NCBI RefSeq assembly: GCF_000470315.2
Contig: NZ_CBRF02000043.1
Location: forward strand, 1-39,402
Length of the DNA: 39,402 nt
Direction: 5' to 3'
DNA from: Psychromonas sp. SP041
GTDB taxonomy: Bacteria; Pseudomonadota; Gammaproteobacteria; Enterobacterales; Psychromonadaceae
The position numbers were made by a program, and so were the translations under genes. Numbering within the stretch: the first letter of the stretch is position 1; each line of letters opens with the position of its first letter. Below, one piece after another: positions 8,531-16,957 of this stretch. The notes below the pieces were generated by a model, which was not told where the DNA came from, made no database searches, and saw only the letters and a list, made by a program, of their open reading frames with translations.

Positions 8531-10012
8531 TTATAAGTAACGTGCTTCCAAATGTTTTCTAAAATAGTCCGCGTTGAGCGTTTCACCTGTTGCTCGTTTT
8601 ATCAAATCATCCGTAGTGTGAAGTGATGCTTGTGACCAAATATTGTCGCTCAACCATTGGAAGATAGGACTGAGATCGCCACTTTTAATCGCGCCATCTA
8701 TATCCACCGTGTTTTGCATAGTCGCTTTATATTGCGCCGCATACATAGCGCCTAATGTGTAAGAAGGAAAATAACCAAATGCGCCATCGGTCCAGTGAAT
8801 ATCTTGCATACAGCCATTTTTATAATTGCCTTTAGTGGAAAGACCAAGCGAGGCTTTCATCTTTTGATCCCACAGTTCAGGCACATCGGTATGCTCGATA
8901 ACACCGTTGATTAAATCACGTTCGATTTCATAACGCATGATCACATGTGCTGGGTAAGTGATTTCATCGGCATCGACTCGAATAAAGCCTTTTTCAACTT
9001 GCGTATAGATTTTATATAAGTTTTCTTCTGCAAATACAGGGTCTTTTTGCGCGTTAAAAGCGTTTGCTGAAAGACGTGATAAGTGAGAAATAAACGGTTT
9101 GCTACGACCGATCTGCATTTCAAAAAAGAGTGACTGAGATTCATGAACGCCCATTGAACGAGCTTCCCCAACAGGTAACCCTGATAATGCTTTTGGTAAA
9201 CCTTGTTCGTAGCGCGCGTGCCCTGTTTCATGGACTATGCCCATTAAGGCTTGCACAAAGTCTTTTTCATCATATCGCGTTGTGATACGTACATCCGATG
9301 GAACACCACCACAGAATGGATGTACACTTTGATCTAATCGGCCATGGTCAAAATCGAACTTCAGCAACTTCATGGTTTCTAAACCCAGTGCTTTTTGGCT
9401 AGCAATCGAAAAGGTACCTGATGGCATAATGATCGATTGTGATTGCTGCTTCTGTAATACTTTTTCAATTAAGTCTGGTAACCAGCTCTTCACATCTGAA
9501 AACAAGGTATCAAGCGATGCGGTTGTTGTGCCCGGTTCATATTTATCCAACATCGCATCGTACGGGCTAAGACCTAGTGCTTCACTTCGAATTTTTGCTT
9601 CTTCACGAGATAATTTTACAACCTCTTTCCAGTTTTTTTCAAACCCCGCCCAATCATTTTCTTGACGTTGTGAACGCCACGCATGTTCACATTTTGAACC
9701 TGCAATAGATTGCGCTTGAACCAAATCCTCAGGCACAATCGTCGCTTGCTGCCATTGGCGTTTCATTTCACGTAAGCTAGATTGTTGCTCTGCATTAAGT
9801 GACTCTTGTTGTGCTTCTCCAAACCATTCTTCAAGTTGTGGTTGTGTCGATAAACGATGAATATGAACCGATAATTCTGCCATCGCTTGAGAGCGTGCAT
9901 CATTGCCACCCGATGGCATGTTCGCTGCGGCATCCCAACCCAACATAGATTGAGCGTGGTTAAAGTGATTGATTGTTTGGTAATGAGCGGTAAGTTGATC
10001 GTAGTTTGACAT
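8531..10012 (-). CDS. Metallocarboxypeptidase, M32 family (Taq carboxypeptidase type)
   Basis: 493 residues, the standard length for M32. The zinc motif HETGH lies at 261-265, and the family's DxRxT motif appears as DVRIT at 250-254. The enzyme releases C-terminal residues from peptides, with broad specificity except usually for proline, and acts in the cytoplasm (no signal peptide). AGGAAG precedes the ATG at a normal distance. It is a single gene bounded by its own terminator. Confidence 0.96.
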   Translation of the reverse strand: MSNYDQLTAHYQTINHFNHAQSMLGWDAAANMPSGGNDARSQAMAELSVHIHRLSTQPQLEEWFGEAQQESLNAEQQSSLREMKRQWQQATIVPEDLVQAQSIAGSKCEHAWRSQRQENDWAGFEKNWKEVVKLSREEAKIRSEALGLSPYDAMLDKYEPGTTTASLDTLFSDVKSWLPDLIEKVLQKQQSQSIIMPSGTFSIASQKALGLETMKLLKFDFDHGRLDQSVHPFCGGVPSDVRITTRYDEKDFVQALMGIVHETGHARYEQGLPKALSGLPVGEARSMGVHESQSLFFEMQIGRSKPFISHLSRLSANAFNAQKDPVFAEENLYKIYTQVEKGFIRVDADEITYPAHVIMRYEIERDLINGVIEHTDVPELWDQKMKASLGLSTKGNYKNGCMQDIHWTDGAFGYFPSYTLGAMYAAQYKATMQNTVDIDGAIKSGDLSPIFQWLSDNIWSQASLHTTDDLIKRATGETLNADYFRKHLEARYL

Positions 10013-10200
10013 AATCTGGTTACTTCCTATAAGTTTCGTCTTTAAGGCTGACAGGTTACTGGCACTAAAAAAGAAGGTGCTGAGATGCTGATATCATGGA
10101 GCAATCAATACATATTAGCGAGACTACCCGTAAGAAAACAGATAAATCGACACCGTTTAAGCATAAAATTCATTATTGATTAGCTGTCTCGGCTATCTAA

Positions 10201-10321
10201 GCAATCAGCAATCAGCAATCAGCAATCAAATTTTAAACGCGCCTGTCCAGTATTCAATAAGGTATCGTACTGTTCGGCAACTATTATTATTTATCAGTAC
10301 TTTTATTATTTATCAGTACTC
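10201..10321. repeat. Short tandem repeats: four GCAATCA heptamers and a 19-bp duplication
   Basis: GCAATCA is repeated four times without error at 10201-10228. Separately, a 19-base unit containing TTATTATTTATCAGTACT occurs twice in tandem at 10284-10321. Both lie just upstream of the toxin-antitoxin operon. Confidence 0.85.
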
Positions 10322-10335
10322 TTATTGCTTAATAG

Positions 10336-10374
10336 TTGCACAAACAAGTCCAAATGGTCTACAATTAAAGACCA
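10336..10374 (+). promoter_or_regulatory. Promoter and operator of the Xre/RES operon
   Basis: A possible -35 TTGCAC (10336-10341) is followed after 18 bases by a good -10 TACAAT (10360-10365). The perfect inverted repeat TGGTCT-N8-AGACCA (10355-10374) covers the -10. This is where the Xre-type antitoxin would be expected to bind and repress its own operon. A clear AAGGAG ribosome site follows at 10400. Confidence 0.55.
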
Positions 10375-10410
10375 AATGAGCCAGTTTAGTCAAATAATTA
10401 AGGAGCTTTT

Positions 10411-10863
10411 ATGACAACAATTGAATTAAAAAGCTTTAAACCAAAGCATAATAACAAGAATAATTTCTGGTTTAAGCTCGGAATTGAAGATGCTAAAACC
10501 GCCAGAACTGAAGCGGTCCATCAAGGTTTTAAAACTCAAGTGTATAGAAACATTATTGACCGAACGCAACTTTCACAAAGTGAATTTCAACGTGTAACGC
10601 ATATTCCTGTTAGCACTATTAAACGTAGACTTAAAAATAATGAACGTTTTAATACTCAGGAAAGTGATGCAATATACCGGTTTGCGATGCTCATAAAGCT
10701 AGCTTCTGAATTGTTTAATGACGAGAAACAAGCTCTAAAATGGATGCGAGAAAGTGTATATGGCTTAGGAGGTAAAAGACCCCTTGATATGGTTTCAACG
10801 ACGGTAGACTTCGAGATTGTTAAAGATCTTATTGGAAGAGTAGAGCACGGTGTGTTTTCTTAA
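10411..10863 (+). CDS. Antitoxin of the Xre / ParS (DUF2384, MbcA-like) family
   Basis: 150 residues. A helix-turn-helix-like segment spans about 47-85 (RTQLSQSEFQRVTHIPVSTIKRRL). The C-terminal third (about 88-148) resembles the DUF2384/ParS toxin-binding domain, with the usual ending 'AL.WM......LGGKRPLDMV.T..' and a final short helix. In this family the antitoxin blocks the RES toxin and represses the operon. Its TAA stop shares its last base with the ATG of the toxin gene (TAATG), as expected for tightly coupled translation. Confidence 0.92.
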   Translation: MTTIELKSFKPKHNNKNNFWFKLGIEDAKTARTEAVHQGFKTQVYRNIIDRTQLSQSEFQRVTHIPVSTIKRRLKNNERFNTQESDAIYRFAMLIKLASELFNDEKQALKWMRESVYGLGGKRPLDMVSTTVDFEIVKDLIGRVEHGVFS

Positions 10864-11333
10864 TGAAACTCTATCGACTGACTCAAAAAAAGTTTGCTGA
10901 TGCACCATTTAGTCCAATAGGTGCAAAACTATTTGGCGGTAGGTGGAATTCAAAAGGAACAGAAGCGCTGTATTTTGCTGAGTCAGAGTCTTTATGCTGT
11001 CTAGAGGTATTTGTACACGTTAATAACGACCCAGGCATTATTAAGCAATATGATTTATATACCATCGAGATGCCAGAAACGTTAATCGTTAAGCTTGAAC
11101 AGGAGGATTTACCTTCTACATGGCGAGCAATTCCAGCAAGTGAGGCAACTCAAAACATTGGGGATGAATTCTTAAATGATGATGAGCCACAGTTTGCAAC
11201 CTTACAAGTTCCCTCTACTATCTCACCTAGAGACAAGAACTATGTTATTAACCCTAACCACCCTGCTATGAAAGAGATCATCAACCAGTCTAAAAAACTT
11301 GAGTTCGAGTTCGATCCTCGTATTTTTAAGTAA
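10863..11333 (+). CDS. RES-domain toxin (NAD+-degrading family)
   Basis: 156 residues, entirely RES domain. The conserved residues can be seen: Arg27 in GGRWNSKG, Tyr37 in ALYFAES and Glu48 in CCLEVFVH. Characterised RES toxins deplete cellular NAD+ and stop growth. The domain is intact with no frameshift, so the pair is probably functional. It overlaps the antitoxin gene by one base. The surrounding gap with gene relics suggests a laterally acquired segment. Confidence 0.94.
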   Translation: MKLYRLTQKKFADAPFSPIGAKLFGGRWNSKGTEALYFAESESLCCLEVFVHVNNDPGIIKQYDLYTIEMPETLIVKLEQEDLPSTWRAIPASEATQNIGDEFLNDDEPQFATLQVPSTISPRDKNYVINPNHPAMKEIINQSKKLEFEFDPRIFK

Positions 11334-11335
11334 AA

Positions 11336-11488
11336 TTAATTACCACTATCTGAACTTCGTATTGATAGAATAAGCAAAATTAATATAAATACATTTATTG
11401 CCCATTCGTGAAACAGGAATCCCACGATTAAGGCTAAGACTGAGCCCACCACAACAGAATACCAACATGGGAAACTGTACCAGCCGAT
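11336..11488 (-). pseudogene. Possible relic of a small membrane-protein gene
   Basis: The minus strand has a 50-codon open stretch with no ATG. It ends in a strongly hydrophobic, protein-like segment (VGSVLALIVGFLFHEWAINV) followed by further leucine and isoleucine and a short polar tail, then TAA. An ATG in another frame at about 11500 could once have joined it through a frameshift. The stretch is more GC-rich than its surroundings. It may be a decayed gene picked up with the toxin-antitoxin pair. I do not recognise a family, and chance is not excluded. Confidence 0.3.
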
Positions 11489-11584
11489 TTAGGACATACA
11501 TATAAACGTTCAATGATCCTACAGATTACTCCACACTTCATCTATCTATAAGTATTTCAATACTAAAAAATCAATAGATTTTAA

Positions 11585-11977
11585 CTAATTAAAATTTGGG
11601 CGTAATTCTTCTCGCATTTTGGCGATTTTAGATGGGAAAATAGTCCAGCGATGTGCGTTATCAAATTCGAAATCTATTTTAATACGACCTGTATTTTTCT
11701 CAATTTGAACCAATAGTCGTTTAAACCTATGACCGTATTTTTGAAAAATAACGGTTTGAAATGCTCGAATTTTATTATTGAGAGCCATTGGTTCATCTTC
11801 AATACGAGCAGAAGCTGGACGAATACTGTCTTCGTTGTATAAAAAGCCTGAATTTGCCATGTGTCCTTCGTTTACGTCAAAAACGAATGTAAGCGAATTC
11901 CATTGATTTTCTACGACTTTTTTACAACGCAAAACAAGGCCACCTAACTCCTGTATATATGTGCTATCAATGTCCAT
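11585..11977 (-). CDS. Uncharacterised 130-residue protein
   Basis: A soluble, mixed alpha/beta protein without signal peptide or membrane helix. The C-terminal half has 'RLLVQIEKNTGRIKIDFEFD' followed by W and 'REELRPNF' at the end. Beta-strand pairs ending in an aromatic-rich acidic turn recall small immunity-type proteins of contact or polymorphic toxin systems, but this is only an impression and I cannot name a family. It stands alone, downstream-facing toward the toxin-antitoxin pair, with no toxin partner nearby. Confidence 0.65.
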   Translation of the reverse strand: MDIDSTYIQELGGLVLRCKKVVENQWNSLTFVFDVNEGHMANSGFLYNEDSIRPASARIEDEPMALNNKIRAFQTVIFQKYGHRFKRLLVQIEKNTGRIKIDFEFDNAHRWTIFPSKIAKMREELRPNFN

Positions 11978-12389
11978 ATCTACCTTAAAAGTTTTTTATT
12001 AAATTTCTAGACACACGTTCAGACTCTTGGCCTGCTATATTTTAAAAATCATGATCGTGTTTAAATACAATATTTTTAATTAAAGAATCAATTACTTAAT
12101 ATTTAACCTCAGTTTTGGAAAAGCAAAGCGATACAACACTGTTATTTCCACTGATTTCTGCGTTAAATTATCCCTCAATAACCGATTATTGTTTCAATAA
12201 TTCGACTTGAACTACGCAAAAATAACGGCACTGTATAGTAAAATACAGCAATAAAATATAATAGTAAAAAAATATAACCTAATGATTTTAAATACAATTC
12301 TGACTTTATTTACCAGAATTGAGGTTATTTAGAAAATGTGCTAAGGCTTTAATTATTCTAGATGAATCAAAGAAACCTTTTGATTAGCC
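11978..12389. other. 412-base AT-rich gap, no gene seen
   Basis: It should hold the promoter of the 130-aa gene (left end). At the right end a weak hairpin, AATCAAA/TTTGATT (12365-12385), directly follows the stop of the thioredoxin-like gene and may assist termination. Nothing else is recognised. Confidence 0.45.
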
Positions 12390-12938
12390 TTACGCTCGCC
12401 ATTTTATTGAACAACCCATGCTCGGTGTTTGTTGTTCTGGGCCTTGACCTGTTTTAGCAATTAAACGCATCGCATTGATCATTTCAGGCACCCTATTTTG
12501 TGCATCGTTCATACGTGCATCATCTAGTCTTCCTCTATATTGAAGCTCACCTTTATGGTTAAATCCAAAAAAATCTGGCGTGCACACTGCACCGTATTGC
12601 TTAGCGATTGATTGATCTTTATCTATTAAATAAGGAAAGGTAAAACCATATTGTTCAGAAAATAGTTTCATATTCTCCGGTGAATCTGAAGGTACATTGT
12701 CATAATCGTTAGACATGATAGCTAATACATTAATGCCTTCTGCCATCAGTAATTTCGCATCCTCTGCCAGACGATGGCCAATTTGCTGAACGTAGGGACA
12801 ATGGTTACAGATGAACACGATTAATAAGCCTTTCTCTCCCAGTTGTTCACTCAATGTGAACGTTTCACCGAAGGCATCTTTTAACGTAAAGTTAGGGGCT
12901 TTCCAGCCAAAATCACAAATGGGTGTATCTAGTAGCAT
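12390..12938 (-). CDS. Thioredoxin-like / AhpC-TSA family protein
   Basis: About 182 residues with a thioredoxin fold. The active-site motif is CNHC (Cys44 and Cys47) in 'VFICNHCPYV', typical of a peroxiredoxin-like family of small bacterial thioredoxin proteins. A third cysteine lies in 'AVCTPDFFGF', next to the cis-proline region. No signal peptide is seen, so it is probably cytoplasmic and reduces thiols or peroxides; the substrate is unknown. The ATG at 12938 is chosen because AGGA lies about 11 bases upstream and the longer frame would need a TTG at 12974 in a poor context. Confidence 0.88.
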   Translation of the reverse strand: MLLDTPICDFGWKAPNFTLKDAFGETFTLSEQLGEKGLLIVFICNHCPYVQQIGHRLAEDAKLLMAEGINVLAIMSNDYDNVPSDSPENMKLFSEQYGFTFPYLIDKDQSIAKQYGAVCTPDFFGFNHKGELQYRGRLDDARMNDAQNRVPEMINAMRLIAKTGQGPEQQTPSMGCSIKWRA

Positions 12939-13090
12939 AATTAAATGTCCTGTATTGTTAGTGCTCAATATCAATTTTTCTTAACGGATAAATTATGTTA
13001 AGTAACGATTAAGATCTGATTTGAAATGTAGAATAATGCTGTTAAATCAGCTTTGCCGCCCATTTTAACATGCTTAAAAGTACGATATTC

Positions 13091-13138
13091 ATTTACATGG
13101 CTATTTGCATAGCTTTTAACATAGCTCTTTACATAGTC
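13091..13138. repeat. Four degenerate 12-13-base repeats after the lysR gene
   Basis: ATTTACATGGCT, ATTTGCATAGCT, TTTAACATAGCTC and TTTACATAGTC follow one another immediately downstream of the LysR stop codon. The common core is ACATAGCT. Role unknown. Confidence 0.5.
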
Positions 13139-13144
13139 AGGCTA

Positions 13145-14053
13145 CTACTGCCTTCTTACTTCCCAATGATCGTTACTGAATTGGTGTTGCTGTAAGCTTT
13201 CGATCAAACTGGTTAATACTGGCCCCGAAGGATGACTTCTTGAAATTAAGCATCCCACCGGTGTTAACCAACCATTACGTTCATAAGTAACAGGTAAAGT
13301 AATAAGATGACCTTGCTCAAGATCCTGTTTTATTAATTGCTCAGGTACGCTAGCCCAACCTGTGCCTAATTTAATTAAATCGATTAAAGTTTGGTGAGTA
13401 TTCGCATACCAAACCTTGGTACTTATGGCATAACTAAACCACAGTTCTTTTTGTTTAATACTACGATGCACACATTGAAGGTATGTTTTTAAATCAGAGT
13501 CTTGAACAGAACCCAGTGTTGCTAATGGATGATTTGGTGAACTGATAGTTAAAAAACGAGCTTGTCCTAGTAAAAAAAAGTCCATATCGACCTTTAATTC
13601 GCCATCAGCATATATTATCCCAGCCTGTGCTTTACCCGTTCTGATTAACTCTTCTACTTCAAAGGTTGAGGTGCTAATAATTTCAATATGGGTGATCGGA
13701 AACTTGTCTGAAAGAGGTGTAAAAATATTGAGTAAATCGGTACTCACTAAACTTTCATCAATGGCTATCACCAGTTCGTTTTCATACTCATTCGTTAAAG
13801 ATGCTAACTTTTGCTCAAAGTAAGTCTGTTGGTGAAGAATTGACTTAGCAATTGGTAACAGCGCTTTGCCATTTTCACTTAAAACGGGCGTATTTTTTTC
13901 ACGATTGAATAACGTTTGATTAATCGATATTTCAAGGTTCGATATCGCTTGACTAACACCTGATTGAGCACGTTTTAGCTTACGAGCTGCTGCTGAGAAA
14001 GATCCCGTCTCACATACGGTAATAAATACTTTTAATTGTTCAAAACTGTACAT
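13145..14053 (-). CDS. LysR-family transcriptional regulator
   Basis: 302 residues. The N-terminal winged helix-turn-helix (about 1-60) has the LysR pattern 'FITVCETGSFSAAARKLKRAQSGVSQAISNLE', followed by the linker helix and an effector-binding domain from about residue 88. It is divergent from the PACE-family efflux gene, 143 bases apart. This matches the arrangement known for AceR and AceI of Acinetobacter, where the LysR protein activates the efflux gene. Regulation of the neighbour is an inference from layout. Confidence 0.93.
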   Translation of the reverse strand: MYSFEQLKVFITVCETGSFSAAARKLKRAQSGVSQAISNLEISINQTLFNREKNTPVLSENGKALLPIAKSILHQQTYFEQKLASLTNEYENELVIAIDESLVSTDLLNIFTPLSDKFPITHIEIISTSTFEVEELIRTGKAQAGIIYADGELKVDMDFFLLGQARFLTISSPNHPLATLGSVQDSDLKTYLQCVHRSIKQKELWFSYAISTKVWYANTHQTLIDLIKLGTGWASVPEQLIKQDLEQGHLITLPVTYERNGWLTPVGCLISRSHPSGPVLTSLIESLQQHQFSNDHWEVRRQ

Positions 14054-14196
14054 TGATAAACTCTCATGGTCATTTTGTAACTTATATTCTATCTTAAGCT
14101 ATCACCATTCGTGATGGATGTTAACTTTTTATCTTTATATTTCCTGACATAATAATCACCTCTAAAGTTAATTAATCATATTGTTAGGTAATAAAA

Positions 14197-14637
14197 ATGG
14201 GAAAAGTAGAAAGAGTGTTTCACTCAGTAATATTTGAAGTGTTAGCACTTGTTATGTCAATTACTGGTTTAATGATATTTACGCAACACGATATTAATGC
14301 ACTATCAGGAACAATGATAGTTGTCGCGAGTATGGCAATGATTTGGAATTATAGTTTTAATGCTGCTTTTGACCACTACGTAAAAGGCGAAAAAACTAAA
14401 CGTTCGCTATCACTACGTATCGTACATGTGCTTTTATTTGAGGCAGGATTATTATTTTTCACTATTCCAGTGATGGCTTTTATTTTAGACTTAAGCTTAT
14501 GGGATGCTTTTGTGATGGACTTAGGCGTGACGATTTTCATTACTATTTATGCTTTCGTGTTTAACTTGAGTTACGATCATTTACGCGCGTTTATAGTAAA
14601 GAAGCATATCCATAAAAACCAAGTAGCTCATTCCTGA
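14197..14637 (+). CDS. PACE-family multidrug/biocide efflux protein
   Basis: 146 residues with four membrane helices in two tandem 'bacterial transmembrane pair' repeats. The first repeat has RVFHSVIFE (Glu14 corresponds to the essential glutamate of AceI) and WNYSFNAAFDHY. The second has RIVHVLLFEAG and FNLSYDHLRAF. PACE proteins export cationic biocides such as chlorhexidine and acriflavine, and short-chain diamines are proposed natural substrates. The divergent LysR gene is the likely regulator. Confidence 0.94.
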   Translation: MGKVERVFHSVIFEVLALVMSITGLMIFTQHDINALSGTMIVVASMAMIWNYSFNAAFDHYVKGEKTKRSLSLRIVHVLLFEAGLLFFTIPVMAFILDLSLWDAFVMDLGVTIFITIYAFVFNLSYDHLRAFIVKKHIHKNQVAHS

Positions 14638-14765
14638 AGCAGGTAATGAAGTATTTATCGCTATTAATCTCTTATTTTGAGACTTCATTTATTATTTTTA
14701 AGCCTTATCAACAAGGGCTTTCTAACTCGATATAGACTCAAAAGCTTTTTTAGAAGATAACGGTA

Positions 14766-14789
14766 TGTGGCTAATATTAATTAGCCACA
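14766..14789. terminator. Inverted repeat between convergent PACE and TonB-receptor genes
   Basis: TGTGGCTAAT and ATTAGCCACA form a perfect 10-bp stem with a 4-base ATTA loop. It is about 130 bases after the PACE stop and 100 bases after the end of the receptor gene. No T-run follows, so it is a stable hairpin of probable, not certain, terminator function. Confidence 0.45.
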
Positions 14790-14890
14790 ACATGGAGAGC
14801 AATGAGATACGTTTAAAATTGAGCAAATGATGATGAGTTAATTAACATTAACTCACAATGAACGCCATCATAGCCAATCGATTTGTTATC

Positions 14891-16840
14891 TTAAAAAGCC
14901 CACGCAACATTAGCTCTAAAGTCTCGACCTGGTGCCATGTCTCCAGCATCTCCATAAACAGTCTTACCAAAGGTTGATTGATCTCGATAGTTTTTATCAA
15001 ATAAGTTACTAATCGATAGCGTTACTGTTAATGAATCATCGTTAAGTGGTAACCATTGTCCATAAATATCATGAACCCCGTAACCTGCTTTTTCAAGAAC
15101 ATCATCATTAGTATCAGTCAGTCGTGTTGCAAAGTTAGCCGACCAACCAAACTCCAATGAATTTGATAATTGATAATTGACACTTGTATTGATTGTATCG
15201 CCAGTAGAGATGCCAAGGTCTGTATCATAATATCCACCTAATGGTTCACCATTCAATTCAACAGTATTATGATTGTAACTTACACTCGTTTGTAACGACT
15301 CCCAATTATAATTAATACCTAAAGTAACCCCTTTATTTATTAACTCTCCGTCATTATTAAATTCTGTATAATTGTCTTCGCCCCATTCTCCATAGGTAAT
15401 AACATCGTCAACTGTAGAGTGATAAACATTGGCTGACAGACCAAGACCGCCATGTTGGTAATGAATTGAGAACTCTATATTTTCAGCTCTTTCTTCTTTT
15501 AGATCAGCTGCATTAGTGTAACCGTCTTTATAAATAAGGAAGCTTTCTCTTACTTCAACACCACGCATAGCTTGTGCATAACTAAGCGCTAATTGCAGGT
15601 TGTCTAAAGGAGTAAATTGTATGCTAGCGTTCGGGCTAAAACCTGTACTTTTAAAGTTTTGATTGTCAGCATCAGTTGTATCATAAATATCATAACGGCT
15701 ACCGACATTTAATAACCAAGCTTGTGCTAATTGAAATTCAGCTTGTATATAAACACCGTAAACATCACCTTTTTCACTGCGAGATTCTTCACTTTCACTG
15801 CCATAAGATGACTTATCATGTCGATAATCAACACCATATGTAAATGAATGGTCTGATATTTTATTGGTATTACGAATGTCAAAACCATAAGTTTCAATTT
15901 GACCATCAGCACCATCACCTACTCGGTGAATATTATTCTCGGTGTAATAAGCATTAGTTTCTAAAGCTAACCATTGATTTTTTTCAGGATTTATCGAATA
16001 TTCTATGGTACCGGTTTTACGATGTGCTTCCATATCGACACTCGAATTTTTAACGGTTTCAGTCCAGTTAGGCTTTATTAACCTTTCACCATCATCTATG
16101 CGATTATCAAAACTAAAACTTAAACGTTGATTGTTTTTAAAGTTACCAACCAGCTTTATTAACGCATTTTGTTGGTTGTAATCAGTGTATTCAACCTCAT
16201 TACCTCTACCATCCTCATAATCATCGGCTTCCGTTTGCACCACGGTGCCCATTGCACTCCAATTATCATTCAAAGTGCCATATAAACTAAGACTCGTTTT
16301 ATAAGCATTTGCATTGGTGCTATACCCGCCCTTAACTATCCCGCCAAAACGTTCGCCTTCATATAACAAATCGTCAGGATCTTTGGTCTTAAACTTGAGA
16401 GAGCCACCTAATGCACCGGGGCCGCTCAGTGCATCGCCCGCACCAGCTTGTACATTTACTTGTTTAAGCAATTCAGGTTCAATTGACAAACTACCTTGAT
16501 GATGAAATGTACTCGCTGATTGTTTAGCACCATCTATAGTGACATTTAACATATTGGTTTCTAAACCACGGACATAGACTTTTTGTGATACCGAGGAACC
16601 TCCGCCAACATTAACTTCTACTTCATTTTTAAAAATATCTTTAAGGTCACTCGCTTGGGCTTTTTCAAGTTGTTCTTGGCCTACTTCGAGATCAAGCGCA
16701 GAAGCTCTCTTTCCCGTAATAACCATGGTGTCCCAGGCTTTATCTTGCTCTTTTGCAATTAACGATTGGCTTAGCAGTGCTGAGGCAACCGACACTGAAA
16801 TAGCCATTCTTTTTATCCAGATGTTTCTTTCCATGTTCAT
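14891..16840 (-). CDS. TonB-dependent outer membrane receptor, probably for a ferric siderophore or heme
   Basis: 649 residues. A signal peptide (about 1-29, ending SLIA) is followed by a TonB box-like DTMVITGKR. The plug domain is visible to about residue 160: KVYVRGLETNMLNVTIDG, then a GPGALGGSLKFKT segment. The rest is a 22-strand-type barrel ending in a C-terminal phenylalanine (VAWAF). A strong Fur box lies just upstream, and a two-component system and a siderophore ABC transporter are neighbours, so iron uptake is very likely. The exact ligand is not readable. Confidence 0.93.
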   Translation of the reverse strand: MNMERNIWIKRMAISVSVASALLSQSLIAKEQDKAWDTMVITGKRASALDLEVGQEQLEKAQASDLKDIFKNEVEVNVGGGSSVSQKVYVRGLETNMLNVTIDGAKQSASTFHHQGSLSIEPELLKQVNVQAGAGDALSGPGALGGSLKFKTKDPDDLLYEGERFGGIVKGGYSTNANAYKTSLSLYGTLNDNWSAMGTVVQTEADDYEDGRGNEVEYTDYNQQNALIKLVGNFKNNQRLSFSFDNRIDDGERLIKPNWTETVKNSSVDMEAHRKTGTIEYSINPEKNQWLALETNAYYTENNIHRVGDGADGQIETYGFDIRNTNKISDHSFTYGVDYRHDKSSYGSESEESRSEKGDVYGVYIQAEFQLAQAWLLNVGSRYDIYDTTDADNQNFKSTGFSPNASIQFTPLDNLQLALSYAQAMRGVEVRESFLIYKDGYTNAADLKEERAENIEFSIHYQHGGLGLSANVYHSTVDDVITYGEWGEDNYTEFNNDGELINKGVTLGINYNWESLQTSVSYNHNTVELNGEPLGGYYDTDLGISTGDTINTSVNYQLSNSLEFGWSANFATRLTDTNDDVLEKAGYGVHDIYGQWLPLNDDSLTVTLSISNLFDKNYRDQSTFGKTVYGDAGDMAPGRDFRANVAWAF

Positions 16841-16853
16841 ATTTCACATTTCC

Positions 16854-16872
16854 ATTAATGATAATCATTCTC
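16854..16872. promoter_or_regulatory. Fur box of the TonB-receptor gene
   Basis: The stretch contains AATGATAATCATT and matches 16 of 19 positions of the classical Fur box (GATAATGATAATCATTATC). It lies 14 bases upstream of the receptor start codon. Iron-replete repression by Fur is expected. Confidence 0.8.
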
Positions 16873-16957
16873 AACCTCTATTTTCTAGGTTCTGATAAAA
16901 AAATAAAGGATCTTTACATCTGTTACAAATGAGATTAAATATCATTTAAATATAGTT

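Larger units (their letters stand above)
10013..10410. other. 398-base gap with two short tandem repeats and the toxin-antitoxin promoter
   Basis: Besides the carboxypeptidase promoter region, it holds four GCAATCA heptamers (10201-10228), two 19-bp direct repeats (10284-10302 and 10303-10321) and the Xre/RES promoter. The 67-codon plus frame starting at 10176 runs through these repeats and is not a credible gene. Confidence 0.5.
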
